A stretch of DNA of 64,000 nt from Ananas comosus. Lineage: Eukaryota; Streptophyta; Magnoliopsida; Poales; Bromeliaceae. The notes below the pieces were generated by a model. That model saw nothing but the letters and a program-made list of their open reading frames with translations, made no database searches and had not been told where the DNA came from. Where the stretch lies: positions 4,225,896-4,289,895 of the forward strand of contig NC_033640.1 of assembly GCF_001540865.1 (NCBI RefSeq), given 5' to 3'. This document shows positions 49,225-61,639 of the stretch, piece after piece. Made by a program: the position numbers and the translations under genes. How positions within the stretch are numbered: the stretch's first letter is position 1; each line of letters starts with the position of its first letter.

Positions 49225-50815
49225 GCTTAATTGTTGGTTTCAATACTTCCTTCTAAGTTGGAATTGAAGCATCCTAACCTCCTTTGAGAGTTTAGAAGAG
49301 TTTTTCCTCATCTAAGATATTTTCTATCTATTTATGGGTTGATTTTTGAGGAATTTCGTGAGATGTTCGTTCGAAGCCCCTAACCCCCTTGGAATTTTTG
49401 TTAGGGAGTTAGAAGGCTAGTGGACAACCTCGTTCGCGCAAACGAATGGGTTTCGAGGGGTATCCGGTGGGTTTGACCTCACCGAAAAATAGGTGAACTC
49501 CCCCTATGTCTAAGTTGTAAAATGGAAAATCACGCATATTCATACTAGATAGTACAAAAATGAATTTTTGAATGCCTAAGATATATATGTCATAGGTCAT
49601 GCTTTACCCCTCTATGTAGTAGAGTGATAGTTGTACATGAAACTTGTATGTGAAAGACAACCTTCATGCCATGTTGGAAATCATATTATGATTAGTGAAA
49701 TGACAAGTTTTGCATGCTCATGGACCAATGAATCTTAGACTTGACATAGTGAACATGAACGTCATGTAGTGACACTTGACTTAGTAAATGATTAAACCTC
49801 TACATTGTGACATAAAATCCGACCGTTAGGTCGCTAGTGCTTATACCATGTTTTAGACATGATGACCGAGGGCTAGATACTGTTGATCATGCTTACTGGC
49901 CACTGTGCTCATTCGCACAAGCTTGTGAGGGTCGCTCCCTACAAGCCGGCACTCCGGAGTTAGCCTACGCGACAGATGCTCGCCCGTGCGGGATTGGATG
50001 CCTAAGTGGATCGCCGTGCAGGAGGCTCATTCCTAGTGGGGGAATGTTGACTACAATGGGACCCTTAGGCGGCACAAGCCGGACTACACTTGTGTAGGTC
50101 CTAGTTGAATTGAACAATGGCATTTAAAAGTATAATGTGACCATCACTACTAGATAGTGTATGATAGTTGGACTTGTTGAACATGCCCATTCATGAGAGA
50201 ATAGCCGCATTATTTGTTAAACATCATGTTAAATTAGAGGCATAGTAGCTTAGTGGATTATTACTTGCTTAGAAATCATGTTATCTCTTAAATCATGCTT
50301 ACATACAACTTATGCCTCGGTGACCTAGTGGTGTAATTCCCTGATATCGGCGGCTTACCCACTGGGAACTATTGACTAATAGTTCTCATTCCCATTTTGT
50401 TGATGTTTTTGTTTACAGAACCATCCGCACCGGGAGAAGGTAGAGATCGCGGCAAGGGGGTCGCATCTAGCTAGTCTTAGCTTGGAGTTTCCGCTAGGTA
50501 GTCGCCTCTCTTTTTGCTTTTGGTTCGAGAGGTGTCTTGTACCCGATGTATAGAGACCACCATTTTTGTATTTAGCTTCCTTTTATGTGGAATTTCAGGA
50601 TGTATGTACTACTTTATGGATTATTATAGTTGTTTAGTTTTACATTCCTATACTTGTCTTTAGAGAGTAGTTGCGTTCATGTTCTGATATCATGCTAGAT
50701 GTTGTTATATTCTTGTTTTATTTTATCGTATTGTTGTAGACGCCTTATATGTTTTTGGCATATAGCAGGTCTGGGCACGCACTGGGCAGGCTTACACTGG
50801 GGCCCGAGCATGACA
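49225..50815 (+). repeat. 3' part of a third family D LTR
   Basis: It starts without a TG edge at a point equal to about 47,325 of the preceding LTR and runs in parallel with it to GGGGCCCGAGCATGACA. It is more diverged from the middle copy than expected for one element's two LTRs. Confidence 0.72.
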
Positions 50816-50820
50816 ATCGT

Positions 50821-53185
50821 TCTCTCGGTGGTAAACATGTCTTCCTCTTCCTCAAATTTACCAGTTGTTAATATCAAAACTCTCATATCATTAGAATAGA
50901 ACACACGGATTCCACATATCTAGTGTTTCTCAATGTCTTGGAGAGTTTTGGTGTTACTTCGCATGTGGACAAAACTGGTATTATACCTTCTCAGACTATT
51001 GATATTGCTGATAAGAAGATTATAAATCCAGAGTATTTAAGTTGAAAATGGGAAGACACCACTATACTCTCGTGGATTAATTGCACCCTATCTCTTAGTA
51101 TATTACAAATGGTTATTTCTAGATCTCCAAAACTACATATGATGCCTAGAAAATCATTAAGGCATACTTTCTTGATAAAACTGCTTCCACGACTTCATCT
51201 CCAAAGTCTGAATAATAGGGCATCAAGAAAGGTTAGATGAGCACGAGTTACATGCAAACGATCAAATTGCTTGGTGACGCTCTGCAAGCGATTGGTGAAA
51301 CTAAGTCAGACTATAATTTGGTCATGATTGTTCTTCTAGGGCTCCAGGAAGAAATATAGGGATTAGTGTAGTGCATCATACATACCGACTAAGCACCTTC
51401 GGACAACTTGGTCACTTTTAATGCAATGACGGAGTTTCAAAAACCCCCCCCCCCCCGCCCCCCCCCCGCCTCGTACTAGCTGAGAATCAATGCTATCTAC
51501 TTTATGGTGAAGCTCTATGCATAATCGTGATGCGACGCGAATGGTAGATATCACTGGCAGCTGGGACGCACGATAGAAATCTTTCGCTGGATCGGTGGAT
51601 CTCTTGGAACTTACTCACTACCGCTCACTAATATCTCAAAAATTATACTCAGATACCAGCCTTACTTACAAAGTCTGGACCAATGTAGATCAGTGCAAAT
51701 TTCAATCATTCGTGCTCTCCATAACAACCTCTCAATAATCTTTTTAAGATGATGTTCCTAAAACTTTTGTGCATGGACATTTTAGAATCCGATGAAAGAA
51801 GCATAGTTCCAGACACTGGAGATTATCATATGACAGCCACTCTGGTATTTCTCGTTTCTAACCTTCATAGTGGGTAGGAACAATTCTTGTTGGTAATGAA
51901 ATTTATTGTTTTACTCAAAGGGTGAACTCAATGAATATGTTGTAGGCTCTTTGTCTTAAAAGTTCTTGTTGTTCTTTCTGTTAGAGACTTTTCAGATGTG
52001 TCAGATTCTGTTATGATATAATTCTTTTTTTGGATTTGACGTTTTGATTTTTCTTGTGGGACAGAAAATGAGAAGAGCTTATCATGCCCTAGCTCGAAAA
52101 ACATCTCTATTAATATGTTCTAGTTGCAAGTGTAGGAAATAGTAAAACTAGCTCCTGGATGCGTCTAGGGTTTACGAGATATTTGGCATACGCGTTTAGG
52201 TCATCTTACTTTTTCATGTTCTTTCTACGTTTATTGAAAACAATAATTCTTTCTATTCTACTTTGAAACTATCAATTTGCAATGCTCGTAACATGGGAAA
52301 CTGTTAAGCTCTCGTTATGATTCCAGTTTCAATTTGCTTTTCCTGGTTCATATTGTTCATTATGATGTATGGCCATCGCTGTTACTTTATTTCTTGCTCA
52401 AAGTTATTGTTATTTGCAATAATTCTTCGGTTTTTTTGGCTTATTGTTTAAATTTATACATAAAGTTTTTGACAAATTCTTGGTTTAAGGAAATAGTTAA
52501 AACATATTTCTATCATCAAATTTTTCATCTAACTTTTTGAAATTTGTAATTTTCAGCAAAATGAATTATTATATTCTGTCTTATACTTCATAAGAATGGC
52601 TTTGCTGGAGGAAGCATTGTTTATTGACATTTTAGGAGCTTGGAGTGTTGTTTCAACTTGTTATCTCCTGCCTCTGGGCTGGGCATTCAAATGTCATTTT
52701 TGCTTGTGATCGAATTCTTTATCTTGATGTTTTTAAGGATGGATAGCACTATGAATCTGATGGTTGATGGTTTTAATTTGCAATTGTTAGGTATTTTGTA
52801 TTATTTTGTGTATCCGATGGTCTCCTATTTTGCATTGTTAGAGTTTTTATTGTTTGTGTTATACCGAGTCCAGGACATTGCAGGATCACAAGCCTTCCCG
52901 TTCGTCTTGTGTTTTTGGGGACTATCTGAAAATGAAGTGTTTGTCGCCTGTTTATTTAAGCATGTTTGCTTATCTATGTTTTCTAATTTTTTTCCTGTTC
53001 CTCTTTCTCGAACTTTCAAATGCTTCAATTTTCTTTCTAATCGTCCCTGTTGGGTGAGAGTCCCTTACTATGATGCATCTCTGGCTTTCTTCATGCCATC
53101 TACGCGTTGGATTTTATAATTGTTTTCGTGTTAACCCGAGATTATCAATTTTCTTCCAATTTGAATCTGATGCTCACAGTTGTTA
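50821..53185 (+). pseudogene. Copia element 2 gag to integrase, heavily decayed
   Basis: An ATG at 50,837 starts MSSSSSNLPVVNIKTLISLE, close to element 1. Further stretches align by phrase with element 1: gag around 51,100-51,350, pre-integrase around 52,140-52,310, integrase core around 52,340-52,560, and the block before reverse transcriptase around 52,860-53,180. Every domain is frameshifted. No reverse transcriptase, RNase H or 3' LTR is visible, so the copy is truncated. Confidence 0.7.
51444..51470 (+). repeat. Poly-C tract
   Basis: About 25 C with two G interruptions within the decayed copia gag. No counterpart exists in element 1. Such runs are prone to sequencing error as well as real slippage. 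Confidence 0.85.
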
Positions 53186-54600
53186 TGGCTTTTTATATGA
53201 AGCCATTTTTATTTGGTAAGAATAATCTCCTTTCGCACCGTGGGCGCCATGTCCCCCCAGGGATTTCTCCAAGCGGTGAATGTTTCACGTTTTGTATTTT
53301 GTTGTGGAAACGGTGACTGGTTCACGTATTCTGAAGCAGTGAACCATTCACCGCCTTTAGTGCAAAATCCCTACTCGATGAAATTCTTTCCAAGTCAGGG
53401 CGATGGTTCCTGTAAGCGGTGCGGGAACGATTCGCCTTTGTTCAAAAGCAAACTCAGCTGTGCCTAGATGAGAGCGGGAATCGTCACGTCTTATAAGGCG
53501 ATGATACGATTCACCCCGCCTTTATATGCAAAGACCTCTCTTCGAGTGCCAATAGACGGTAAATCATTACGCTTGTGGAAGACGGGTAACGATTTCAGTT
53601 TTATTATGGTATACGAGCCCCCCCACCCCACACCCCACCCACCCCGCAGACTTCTCTCTAAATCCTCTTCGCTCTCCCTCTTTCTTTCTCTAATCTCTTG
53701 GTCTCTGTCTCTCTTTCTCTGCCATCCCTCTCGCCTCGCGGTCGCGACGCCCCTGCAACATCCTCCGACCAGTTTGCCGTCGACCCCTCGAATCTGCGCC
53801 CGTGCACTTACCCTCCCCCCATTGCATTAGCACCGAATTGTTGCTGTTAGCATTGTTCTAATGTTAGTGTAGAAGATAGGTTTTAACTTGCATGATTTAG
53901 TTAAAATAGTTTTAATAGCTTAGCACCTATTTAGGTTTAAGACTTGTAGTTTTTTTGGCTTAGCCTTTTAGGTTAACCTAAACCTAACCTAACTAGTCTG
54001 ATAGTTTAAAATCATTAGCTATTAGCACCGTTTGTTGGTGGGTTAGAGGTGGATACCTTTAACCCATTTTCCCAAACACATTATTTGCGGGGGGGTTAGT
54101 ACCCACGCCAACGGGTTAGGGTTTACTTAACCCATCCTGCATCTTTAACCCGCAGCATTTCCTGAAGCTCTCACATTTTCTTCTTGTACATTCATTAACA
54201 CTCCCGCTTCCAAACTTTAACCGCGCATCCCGAGTCTCAGCGTTTTCTTCGTTTATCTAATCATTATCTTTTTATACTATCTAACGGCAGAATACTTTTT
54301 TTCACTATCTAGATTACTCAACTCAAACCAACACAAAATTTTAAACATCTTACTGACTTAACCTTATCTGGAATAGCATCTTTTTTAACCGAACAAGAAC
54401 ACAAGCTGGCAAAAATTGTAGTTTAAACTTGTTTTGACAAGATTGTAGTTCATTATGTTACAAAACTTGTGCCATTATGTTACATAATGACCTACAAAAC
54501 TTGCGCCATTATGTTTTAAACTAGGTTTAAACCTACTTTAAACTAGCCATTCACTTTTAGAAGATGAAAAGATCGCCTGCTATCGATCGTTCTACTATTC
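53186..54600. other. Unassigned noncoding stretch
   Basis: No gene is supported. It includes a degenerate repeat of about 80 bases (53,336-53,532), a pyrimidine-rich patch at 53,620-53,830, and near 54,015-54,150 a block with GGGTTAGAGGTGGATACC and TTAACCC phrases reminiscent of plant DNA-transposon ends, without definable borders. Confidence 0.4.
53336..53532 (+). repeat. Degenerate repeat, period about 80 bp
   Basis: Three units share GGTGAACSATTCACCGCCTTT followed by a few bases and TGCAAAA, at 53,336-53,367, 53,414-53,447 and 53,495-53,532. The first half of each is an imperfect GGTGAA/TTCACC palindrome. A weaker unit may precede at 53,275. Confidence 0.55.
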
Positions 54601-54783
54601 AGAACAAGGCTTGGTCACAAGTTTGAGTCAGATTATTCAAAACAGTGCTCCTTCATTCTTCTTCTTGTACCTGACATTCTATGATGAACCATCCCACCCC
54701 TGCCTGGTCTCAACAGTAGTGTTACTAATGCGATTATAGAAAGCATCAACCTAGCCAGGCTACTCTTAACCATCTTGGAAAAA

Positions 54784-54800
54784 CCTAAGGGGCGGACACT
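54784..54800. repeat. 17-bp exact repeat, inverted partner at 56,366
   Basis: CCTAAGGGGCGGACACT here is the exact reverse complement of 56,366-56,382. Short scattered inverted repeats like this are typical of plant mitochondrial intergenic DNA. Confidence 0.85.
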
Positions 54801-56365
54801 GATTGAACGAACCGGGAGTGGGACTTCCGGGTATGTTCGGATACGGTAGGATAGAATATTAGAAAAGCGCTGACCGGGGCAGCTACTTAGGGAACACGGA
54901 ATCAGATAGTCCATTCTTCTCTGTACCCTTTCTTGATAGATGATGGGCATATTGAAAGCTGACGTAATTCTATCCTTTTATTCGCATATAAGCTGTATCT
55001 GTTCTCTGATAGAAAAACAAGATTTTCTTTCTCTTGTTTCTTTCTATACTCCAAAAGCCGCTAGTTTCAGACAAGGCTCCGAAGGAGATCCAACTCCTTG
55101 CTTTTTGTCTTCAAGCTACACTTGACTTTCTTAAGGGCCAGTACTCCTTATCGGGAAAGCGGAAGTCAAACGAAATGAAGAAAGAAATGCCTCTATTATA
55201 GCAAGCAAGGGGAGCCGCCCTCCCCCTCGCAATTCTCCACCCTCGAACCAAGTCACACCCTTTTTGCAGACTTGCCATTCAATAAAAAAAACGGAAGCCA
55301 CCCCAGCCAAATAGAACCACGGCTCTAGCCCCGACCTAAACTAGAAGAAAAGACTAAGCAAGAGAAAAAATCAAATGGAAGAAGAACACAAGAATCAAGA
55401 TTTGCCGTCAGAAGAAGGGAGATCAAAACACTACCAAGCAAAAAGTACAGAATCCTTGCGCCATCGGGATCGGAAGATGTGCCGGGCGGAAAAGTCAGAT
55501 TCAGAGGCTTCTTCATAAGAAGAGCTGGAGCAAGGGGAGGAGGGAGAAGAGCTCAAGGTCTCACAAGCCGAAGCTAGCTCTGGAACCCCAGTCAGGGAGA
55601 ACGGTTGAGCCGACGAAATCAGACTTTCTTCAATCGACATTGATCAGATAAGGGTGGCTCAACATGCTTCTGACTACCTCGGTAAAGGGAATGTCACTCA
55701 GCGATGGAACCAAGGCGCAAAGCACACTACAGCCAAGGCAAGGAAACATCATCTGAAAAAGAAGATCAAGGGAGACCACTGAACAAGAAGTTGACAAATG
55801 CAAATTCACTCTACTCAAAGATTGATCCAAAAAAATCTCAGTACCTGTTAGAACAAGAAGGAGAACGTGAAAAAACCCGAGAAGCCGACGGGGTAAGGAC
55901 AGCAGAAGGAATAGATGTACCAAATAGCGTCTTGGCTAAGGTTGAGGCTTGAGCACCCGACAAAGGAGGAACCGACGGATGTCGTAATGGAACTCCATAG
56001 AAAGAATCTTTTCCAAGATAGAGACCACCGACGGATGAAGCAGTCCGGATCTAGGCTGAACAGAGGATAAGACAGATTGAGAAGCGACAGGTGGTAAAAT
56101 ATTAGTCACTCGAGAATCAGACTGACCAGAACGACTATCACTAGAGCTAAGGCGAGTTTTAGCGAAACCAAAGATGCTTTTTAAGGAAAGAATATTGTGT
56201 TCTATTTATTTCATTTCTCTGCAGGTCCCACCTTCCTTTTTTGGGACTTACTTTTTCAAATGAGAGGGAGGGGGACCCTAAAAGACGTGGGTAAGACTAC
56301 CAAACCATAAATAGAAGAATAGACAGTGATGTTAAGCACAGCCATCGTAGCGTTATATAAGAAGA

Positions 56366-56382
56366 AGTGTCCGCCCCTTAGG
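56366..56382. repeat. 17-bp exact repeat, inverted partner at 54,784
   Basis: AGTGTCCGCCCCTTAGG pairs exactly with 54,784-54,800 in inverted orientation, 1.6 kb away. Confidence 0.85.
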
Positions 56383-56907
56383 TAATCACCCTAATAATTG
56401 TTCGGGAGACATGGTCAAAGCCCGGTAAATACAATAAATGAAAAAGAGAGGGTGAAAGCATACTAAGAATCTTTCCTGAAAAGAGGTCAATCAGAAATTG
56501 GATCTAGGTAATATCCAGGTAGGATAGGCGCTCGTCTGTCTATGAAGTCACATTTTCTCCCGGTGCATGTTCAAGCTCTCTATCTGTGGATCACTGGACA
56601 ATGGAAAAGCCAGCCGGAGACACTGGTCGGCGGGTGACGCATTACGATGGTTTAAAGATGAGTCGATTAAAGCCAATTGAATTTCTACAACAAAAGCGAT
56701 CGATTGGATCGAGATCGAGGAGCCAAGTAGCAAGAAAGAAAGATTGGATGGCTTTAAGAGTTTTTACTTTCTAGTTATTTGAAGACTAAAACAAACCTGT
56801 CCCTATTTGTGTCGTAAAGAGAGTGTTCAGTACCTACCTTATAATATAGAAATAACAGGATAGAGAATGCCTTTCTTTTTTTAGTTAACTAAGCCTTGAT
56901 TGAAGCC

Positions 56908-57114
56908 CTATATAACGAACAAGGACTTCTTTCTTGCCTCGAAGTGCCGGTTCTCGATACGCAATGAGTCGCCTTTATGAATGCCAGGATTTTCATGGGA
57001 TCCCATCCCCTTCATAGTCAATCCGTAGATACGGACCAAAGCACTGAACTCTGTGCGTGTCCGGCACAGTGTGATAATCCGCTTAAAAGGGGCAGAGCAG
57101 AAAGAAATAGGCAA
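56908..57114 (-). other. Unrecognised ORF of 68 codons
   Basis: The frame begins MPISFCSAPFKRI, contains two Cys and basic stretches (FEARKKSL), and shows no domain I know. An overlapping frame reads into it from the right (57,018-57,200). It may be a decayed mitochondrial ORF. There is no evidence that it is expressed. Confidence 0.2.
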
Positions 57115-57529
57115 ATCCTGGTATAGACCAGGTATGTCCCATAAAACCCTGCCCGGGAAAGGAAGGGGGTCTTGCCTTTACCTTTGGCAGGTCCACGCAT
57201 GATGTTAGTCGCGTTTACTACTCTATATAGCGCGCTTAGTTACGTACCGGGTTCACTCATTATGAAGATGTCCGCATTCTTTCCCTATAAGGCAGCAGGG
57301 CCTATGATCGGGGAACTTCCGAAGACGCGCGCCTAAAAAGAAAGACAATCCGCCCAGCCCCGGTGATATCTCCACCTCTTGACTCCATTTTATGCTTTTA
57401 CGAAGAGCAGAATTTTTCGAGAACAAAACTCAGGAAAATATGCATACTTTCTTACAATCCAGAGAAGGCCATGGCCAATTTGACTTATTAACGCTCTCAT
57501 TCCCCCGTTAGGGTAGACTCGACTCCCTA

Positions 57530-57580
57530 ACTCCACTCCATTCTAATGGATCCTAGAGGAGCTATAGAATGGAGTGGAGT
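57530..57580. other. Perfect 16-bp stem-loop
   Basis: ACTCCACTCCATTCTA (57,530-57,545) is exactly complementary to 57,565-57,580, with a 19-base loop. No T-run follows. In plant mitochondria such stem-loops often mark transcript 3' ends (inference). Confidence 0.8.
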
Positions 57581-57744
57581 GCTTCTACCCCCCTTGACAG
57601 TAATAGTAGTACTTCGTTCGTAAGCATCTAAGAAAGCAGCAAGCTAGTAAAGGAACTCGAATTGCCGGTTTCATTTTAATAATCATTACTAAGCTAAGAA
57701 CATACATATTTTAATATTACCTGATCTACGAATATCAAATTCTT

Positions 57745-58089
57745 TTACCACGGAGCGGTAAGAAGCAAGGGCGCTAAGCAGGAGCACCACAAGACGCACT
57801 TTCGAGCTGCCTCCGTTTGCAGGGTGAAAGGAAGCGGGAATGTCCCTGGCAGGCCAAACTGCCGGGCTACTCTGTCCGGTCGGTAATACACCACTGGGAT
57901 CTCTTCTACTTTAGAAGGATCTACATTCACTATCAGTTCACAAGGAGTAACTACAAAAAGCCACTCCATCATTTCCTTCTCTTCCTGACCCTGCAGTCCC
58001 CGTACTTTTCTTCTTCCTTCTCGCCCCTTGTATATTAGGGTTCCTCCCACCAGTCCAAAGTGGGCCTTGTATATGCCCTCCCTCCACAT
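57745..58089 (-). pseudogene. Fragment resembling a transposon-type plant mobile domain
   Basis: This minus-strand frame of 114 codons contains VVYYRPDRVARQFGLPG, the signature YRPxRVxRQFG phrase of plant mobile domain proteins, which are carried by several plant transposons and the MAIL1 family. Upstream residues (ELIVNVDPSKVEEIP) are plausible for the domain, but the frame is much shorter than a full domain of roughly 350 residues. It is a relic, probably of nuclear origin transferred to mitochondrial DNA, or nuclear in place. Confidence 0.5.
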
Positions 58090-60325
58090 TCCTTTTCATC
58101 TTGCAGCACCTCAGTCTTGTTCTTGGGCTTCTTCAGTTGCCCGCTATATATATATATTCTCAGGCTACGCCTTTCCCCAGTCAAGACCAGAGGCTCGGGC
58201 TCTAACTTGGGGAATCTTTCCCAGATTCACAGTTGCAGAAGCCAAGTGGGAATCCAGACATGTTGGGCCTCGCTGCTAACTACCTGGGACTTGTCCTTCG
58301 CCCGCCTACTCAACTCATTGAGCAGGCGGTCGAAGGACGAGAGACGAAAGCAGACGTCAGTGAAGCTGGTCATAATACTCCCTACGTCTTGACTACAGGG
58401 AGAGTGAGAAAAGACCAGTTGCTGTTCCGCTTACTGTGCCTGTGGCTGTGGTGCTTTCTGTAGCGATTACTTGTGGCAAGCGGGAAGGGTTGTACGGCTT
58501 TCGATAGCTAATACGAGTTGGGATTACCAGCGACGTCAAGAGGGACAAAGCAAAACTCGCGTTAAGCTCCTTAAAACGAGCTAGAACCACGTCAATCGAA
58601 TTCAAGGAAGGCTACCCTTAAGGGAAAGAACGCTTAGTATAGCTTCTTTTTTGCGTTAAGCTCATAAGAAGAGAGAGGGTATTTATACTGGACCAGTGAC
58701 GATAGACTAGAGCTGACTTGGGAAGAGCAGAGGCGGTTTCGATTGCAGTGGCGGGGACGAAGCGAGAGTAGCTGACAGGAGACAAGTCGAAGAGCTAAGA
58801 ACAAAAGAAAGAAGCAAAGACTCATTCATATAATATTCCTGCCTGTGCTGCTGTAGCGGGTTCGGCTTGCTAACTGACAGGGGCGGACGGGTGCGTAAGG
58901 CGTAAGAACCCGCCCTTGGGAGGGGAACAACAACTGGAAACGGTTGCTACCGTAGGCTGAGGAGCAAAAGGAGGAATCCGCCCGAGGCTGGCTCGCTTGA
59001 CGGCCGGATATTGATATTTATTTGCCGCTTCGCTCTCCCACTGTAACCGGCTTGCAGGCCCGCCCTCTAGCATGTATGACGGCTACCGTGGCCCTCCGTT
59101 CCACCAGATATCATGATGATCCCCATAGCGCAGGTGCCTCTATTGGTTCCTTCAATTCCTCCTATTCACGTTGCTGCCACGGCCAAGACAGGATATTCCT
59201 CTAACTCATTGTTCCCACGCGCGTGTCATCAGTGCGTCTTTCGAAATCATCTGATGCATAACTCTTCACTCTGCTTGGGAAGTCTTCGGAGTAGCACAAA
59301 TATCCTATGAAGCGATCGATCGCTTCGCCAATGGGACAGCTAACTACGAAATGTCAGGAGTTAGGGGGGGGCTAGCGACTCCGAGGGAAGGGGTGAATAG
59401 ACCACGAGCAGCACGCAAGCAAACCCCTAGTTTCAGGCCTCAGAAGCTAAGCGCGCTTAGCCAAGCAGCTGCTGCTTAATAAGTTGATTCTACAGCTGGA
59501 GCATTAGAGTCTCGCTTAAGGAACACTACCTTTGGAGCGTCTCATTCCTCTCTTCCTAGGGAAGTGCTATTTTTCCCAGTTCTGACGGCCTTTCGATAGA
59601 ATGATAAAGAAAGGCTGTAGGAGAGAAGAAGTCATCGTGGCCTTCCCGCCTCAACAATGTGAGCTTCTGCTTCTGCTGATAGTGAGTTTCAGGTCTTTCC
59701 TAGCTCAGATAACCAAACTTACGGATTGTCGTCCGTAAGCTAGACGGAGGTAGAACTTGATTGCTTCCTTTGCTGATCAGCGGTCCTGCCTCGCTTCTGC
59801 TTCCGATTTATCCGCGCCAGCGGAGCTGGTGTAGCGATTTCAGTCGGAATGCAGGATCAATTCTTTCGCTGTAATAAGCTTAACACAGGCCTGAGCCTTT
59901 ATGATAATACCAATTAATAGCTGCTCTTAAGCATGAAGCTCGGTATAGCTGTCGATTCTACTACTATTATATAAATAAGCGAAAACACATCCTTTCGGCC
60001 TGTATAAGTGCGTCTCTAATCGGCAAGAAAGAAAGCAGCCTTTCGCGTCGATTATTCCTGCCCGACGAGAATAACGGGGATCTATTTTCCCTAAGAAAAC
60101 AAAGCCCCCTAGCTTCATGCACGCCAGTTGGCACAACAATGCAATCTTTGAAAACAGGTGATTGCCTACGATCTCCAAAAAGTCACCGCCGAAATCAATA
60201 TCCTTTGGGAACGAAGAGCCCCCAAAACAGAGAGGGACATAAGAACATTGCCGTTTTTTCTTTCCCCCTTTACCAAGACAGAAACCATTCTCAACAGCTA
60301 CAGTACTCCGCTGTTGCGTCCATGA

Positions 60326-60697
60326 ATGGAGTCTATTGCAAACGAGAGATTATACCTCGGGCCTTTGCCAGGGCATAACGGTACGACAACAGAAGTAGTG
60401 ATAGGCCCCTACTTTGTTCCAACTGGAAGACTTAAAAAGAGCAGAAATGCCGCAGGCAGCTCTTCGCCGGATGTGAGAAAGCAGACCAAAGCTGGAAGCA
60501 GTGGGTCAGGGAGATGGAGCTCGACCCTAATCTTCGTGCGGTTCGGAACGCAACTGGGATCAGCGACGCCATTCAAACTGAACATGTATACATTCTTTCT
60601 GAAGGATAATTCATGGTTTTTGACTATGATCAGTTTCCGCTTCCAGTCTACCACTGCATTCATCATACCAGCCGGCGGGGTGGTCTTTACTTTCTAA
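60326..60697 (+). other. Unrecognised ORF of 123 codons
   Basis: The frame has no recognised motif. The C-terminal 40 residues are moderately hydrophobic (FFLKDNSWFLTMISFRFQS). An antisense frame of 85 codons overlaps it. Expression is doubtful. Confidence 0.2.
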
Positions 60698-61122
60698 TAT
60701 AGCGAGAATTAGGCAGCTTGCCCATTCCCATTCGAAGTATTGCCTAAAAAACATTCTCCTAGGTCAACGAAAAGCTCCAAAACACCACAAGAGAAGTTTT
60801 TGAATTAGCTAGACGACAGAGTCAGGCTTGTCTTTTTAAGTTTTTTTTTCCAATAGTTTCATCCAGATGCAATGATGCAGCATAAAGGATGGAGGGCGGT
60901 TGGGTGGGTAGAATAGAAGCGAACAGCAAGTGAAGCGAGGAAGAACCGGCTTCAAGCAAGCGGTGCACTTTTTCTAATCTAACATAGGGTGGTATGGGTG
61001 AGAAAGATAAAGAGGAGATCTAGACAAAAGACCTACGTATATCGATGGAATTAGTCAATTTGTGTGTGCTCCTAAAGTTATAAAACGTCCCGGCAAGAGC
61101 TGTAAGAATTCATCCCAGAAGG

Positions 61123-61335
61123 TCAATTACCCTTTTTCTTGTGCCTGCCTTCGCTCTTGATTATTTCGATTGTTCCGCGGGACTGGGCAGGATTTTTATT
61201 TGCATCCTGCTGAGGTGTCGGGGCAGGTGCTCGAGGTCTAGGGGTGGGCTGAAAGGCTGGCTGTGAAGGGTATGGATAAGCATAGGGGGCATGAGATGTA
61301 TTGGCTACATATGGAAAGGGAGCGGAAACCACCAT
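61123..61335 (-). other. Proline-rich ORF of 70 codons
   Basis: The frame has YPYPSQPAFQPTPRPRAPAP followed by a charged end EGRHKKKGN. It resembles a low-complexity linker of a retrotransposon Gag more than a cellular protein, but no domain is present to confirm that. Confidence 0.25.
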
Positions 61336-61639
61336 TCGAATAAAGGGCGGAGGGTGACCCTATTTGTATGCGCATTCACACGACAGGCATGTTCCAAGAT
61401 CTCCCGCAACGAGAACCTAACACATGGTTTATTTCAAGTAAGCAGATTAACAAAAAGGATCATTGGTTGGTTGAATATTTAGTTCCGCTTAGACTACGTG
61501 TTCTGTTCACGCGCTACTAAGCCGCACACAGGATCTTAGACAGGTTTTTTCCCCTTTCGGGAACACCTTCTTACTAGTAGGGGCTAAGCCTGATGCAAAT
61601 ATACCGAAAAAAGAAAGAGATAACTAAAGAGTCGAACCT

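Larger units (their letters stand above)
45319..50815 (+). mobile_element. Rearranged gypsy element of family D inside copia element 2
   Basis: The outer ends are TGTAGCACACTGAAC and GAGCATGACA, with flanks ATCTT (45,314-45,318) and ATCGT (50,816-50,820), a 5-bp duplication with one mutation. Inside, in order: first part of an LTR, end of pol (interrupted by a MITE), one nearly complete LTR, and the 3' part of a third LTR. Most of the internal region is gone. A plausible history is unequal recombination giving LTR-internal-LTR-internal-LTR, followed by deletions (inference). Confidence 0.78.

Noticed and set aside
51363..51554. Glycine-rich minus-strand frame
   Set aside because: It is produced by the poly-C tract within decayed copia gag.
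60409..60666. Minus-strand frame of 85 codons
   Set aside because: It is the shadow of an equally unsupported plus-strand frame, with no motif on either strand.
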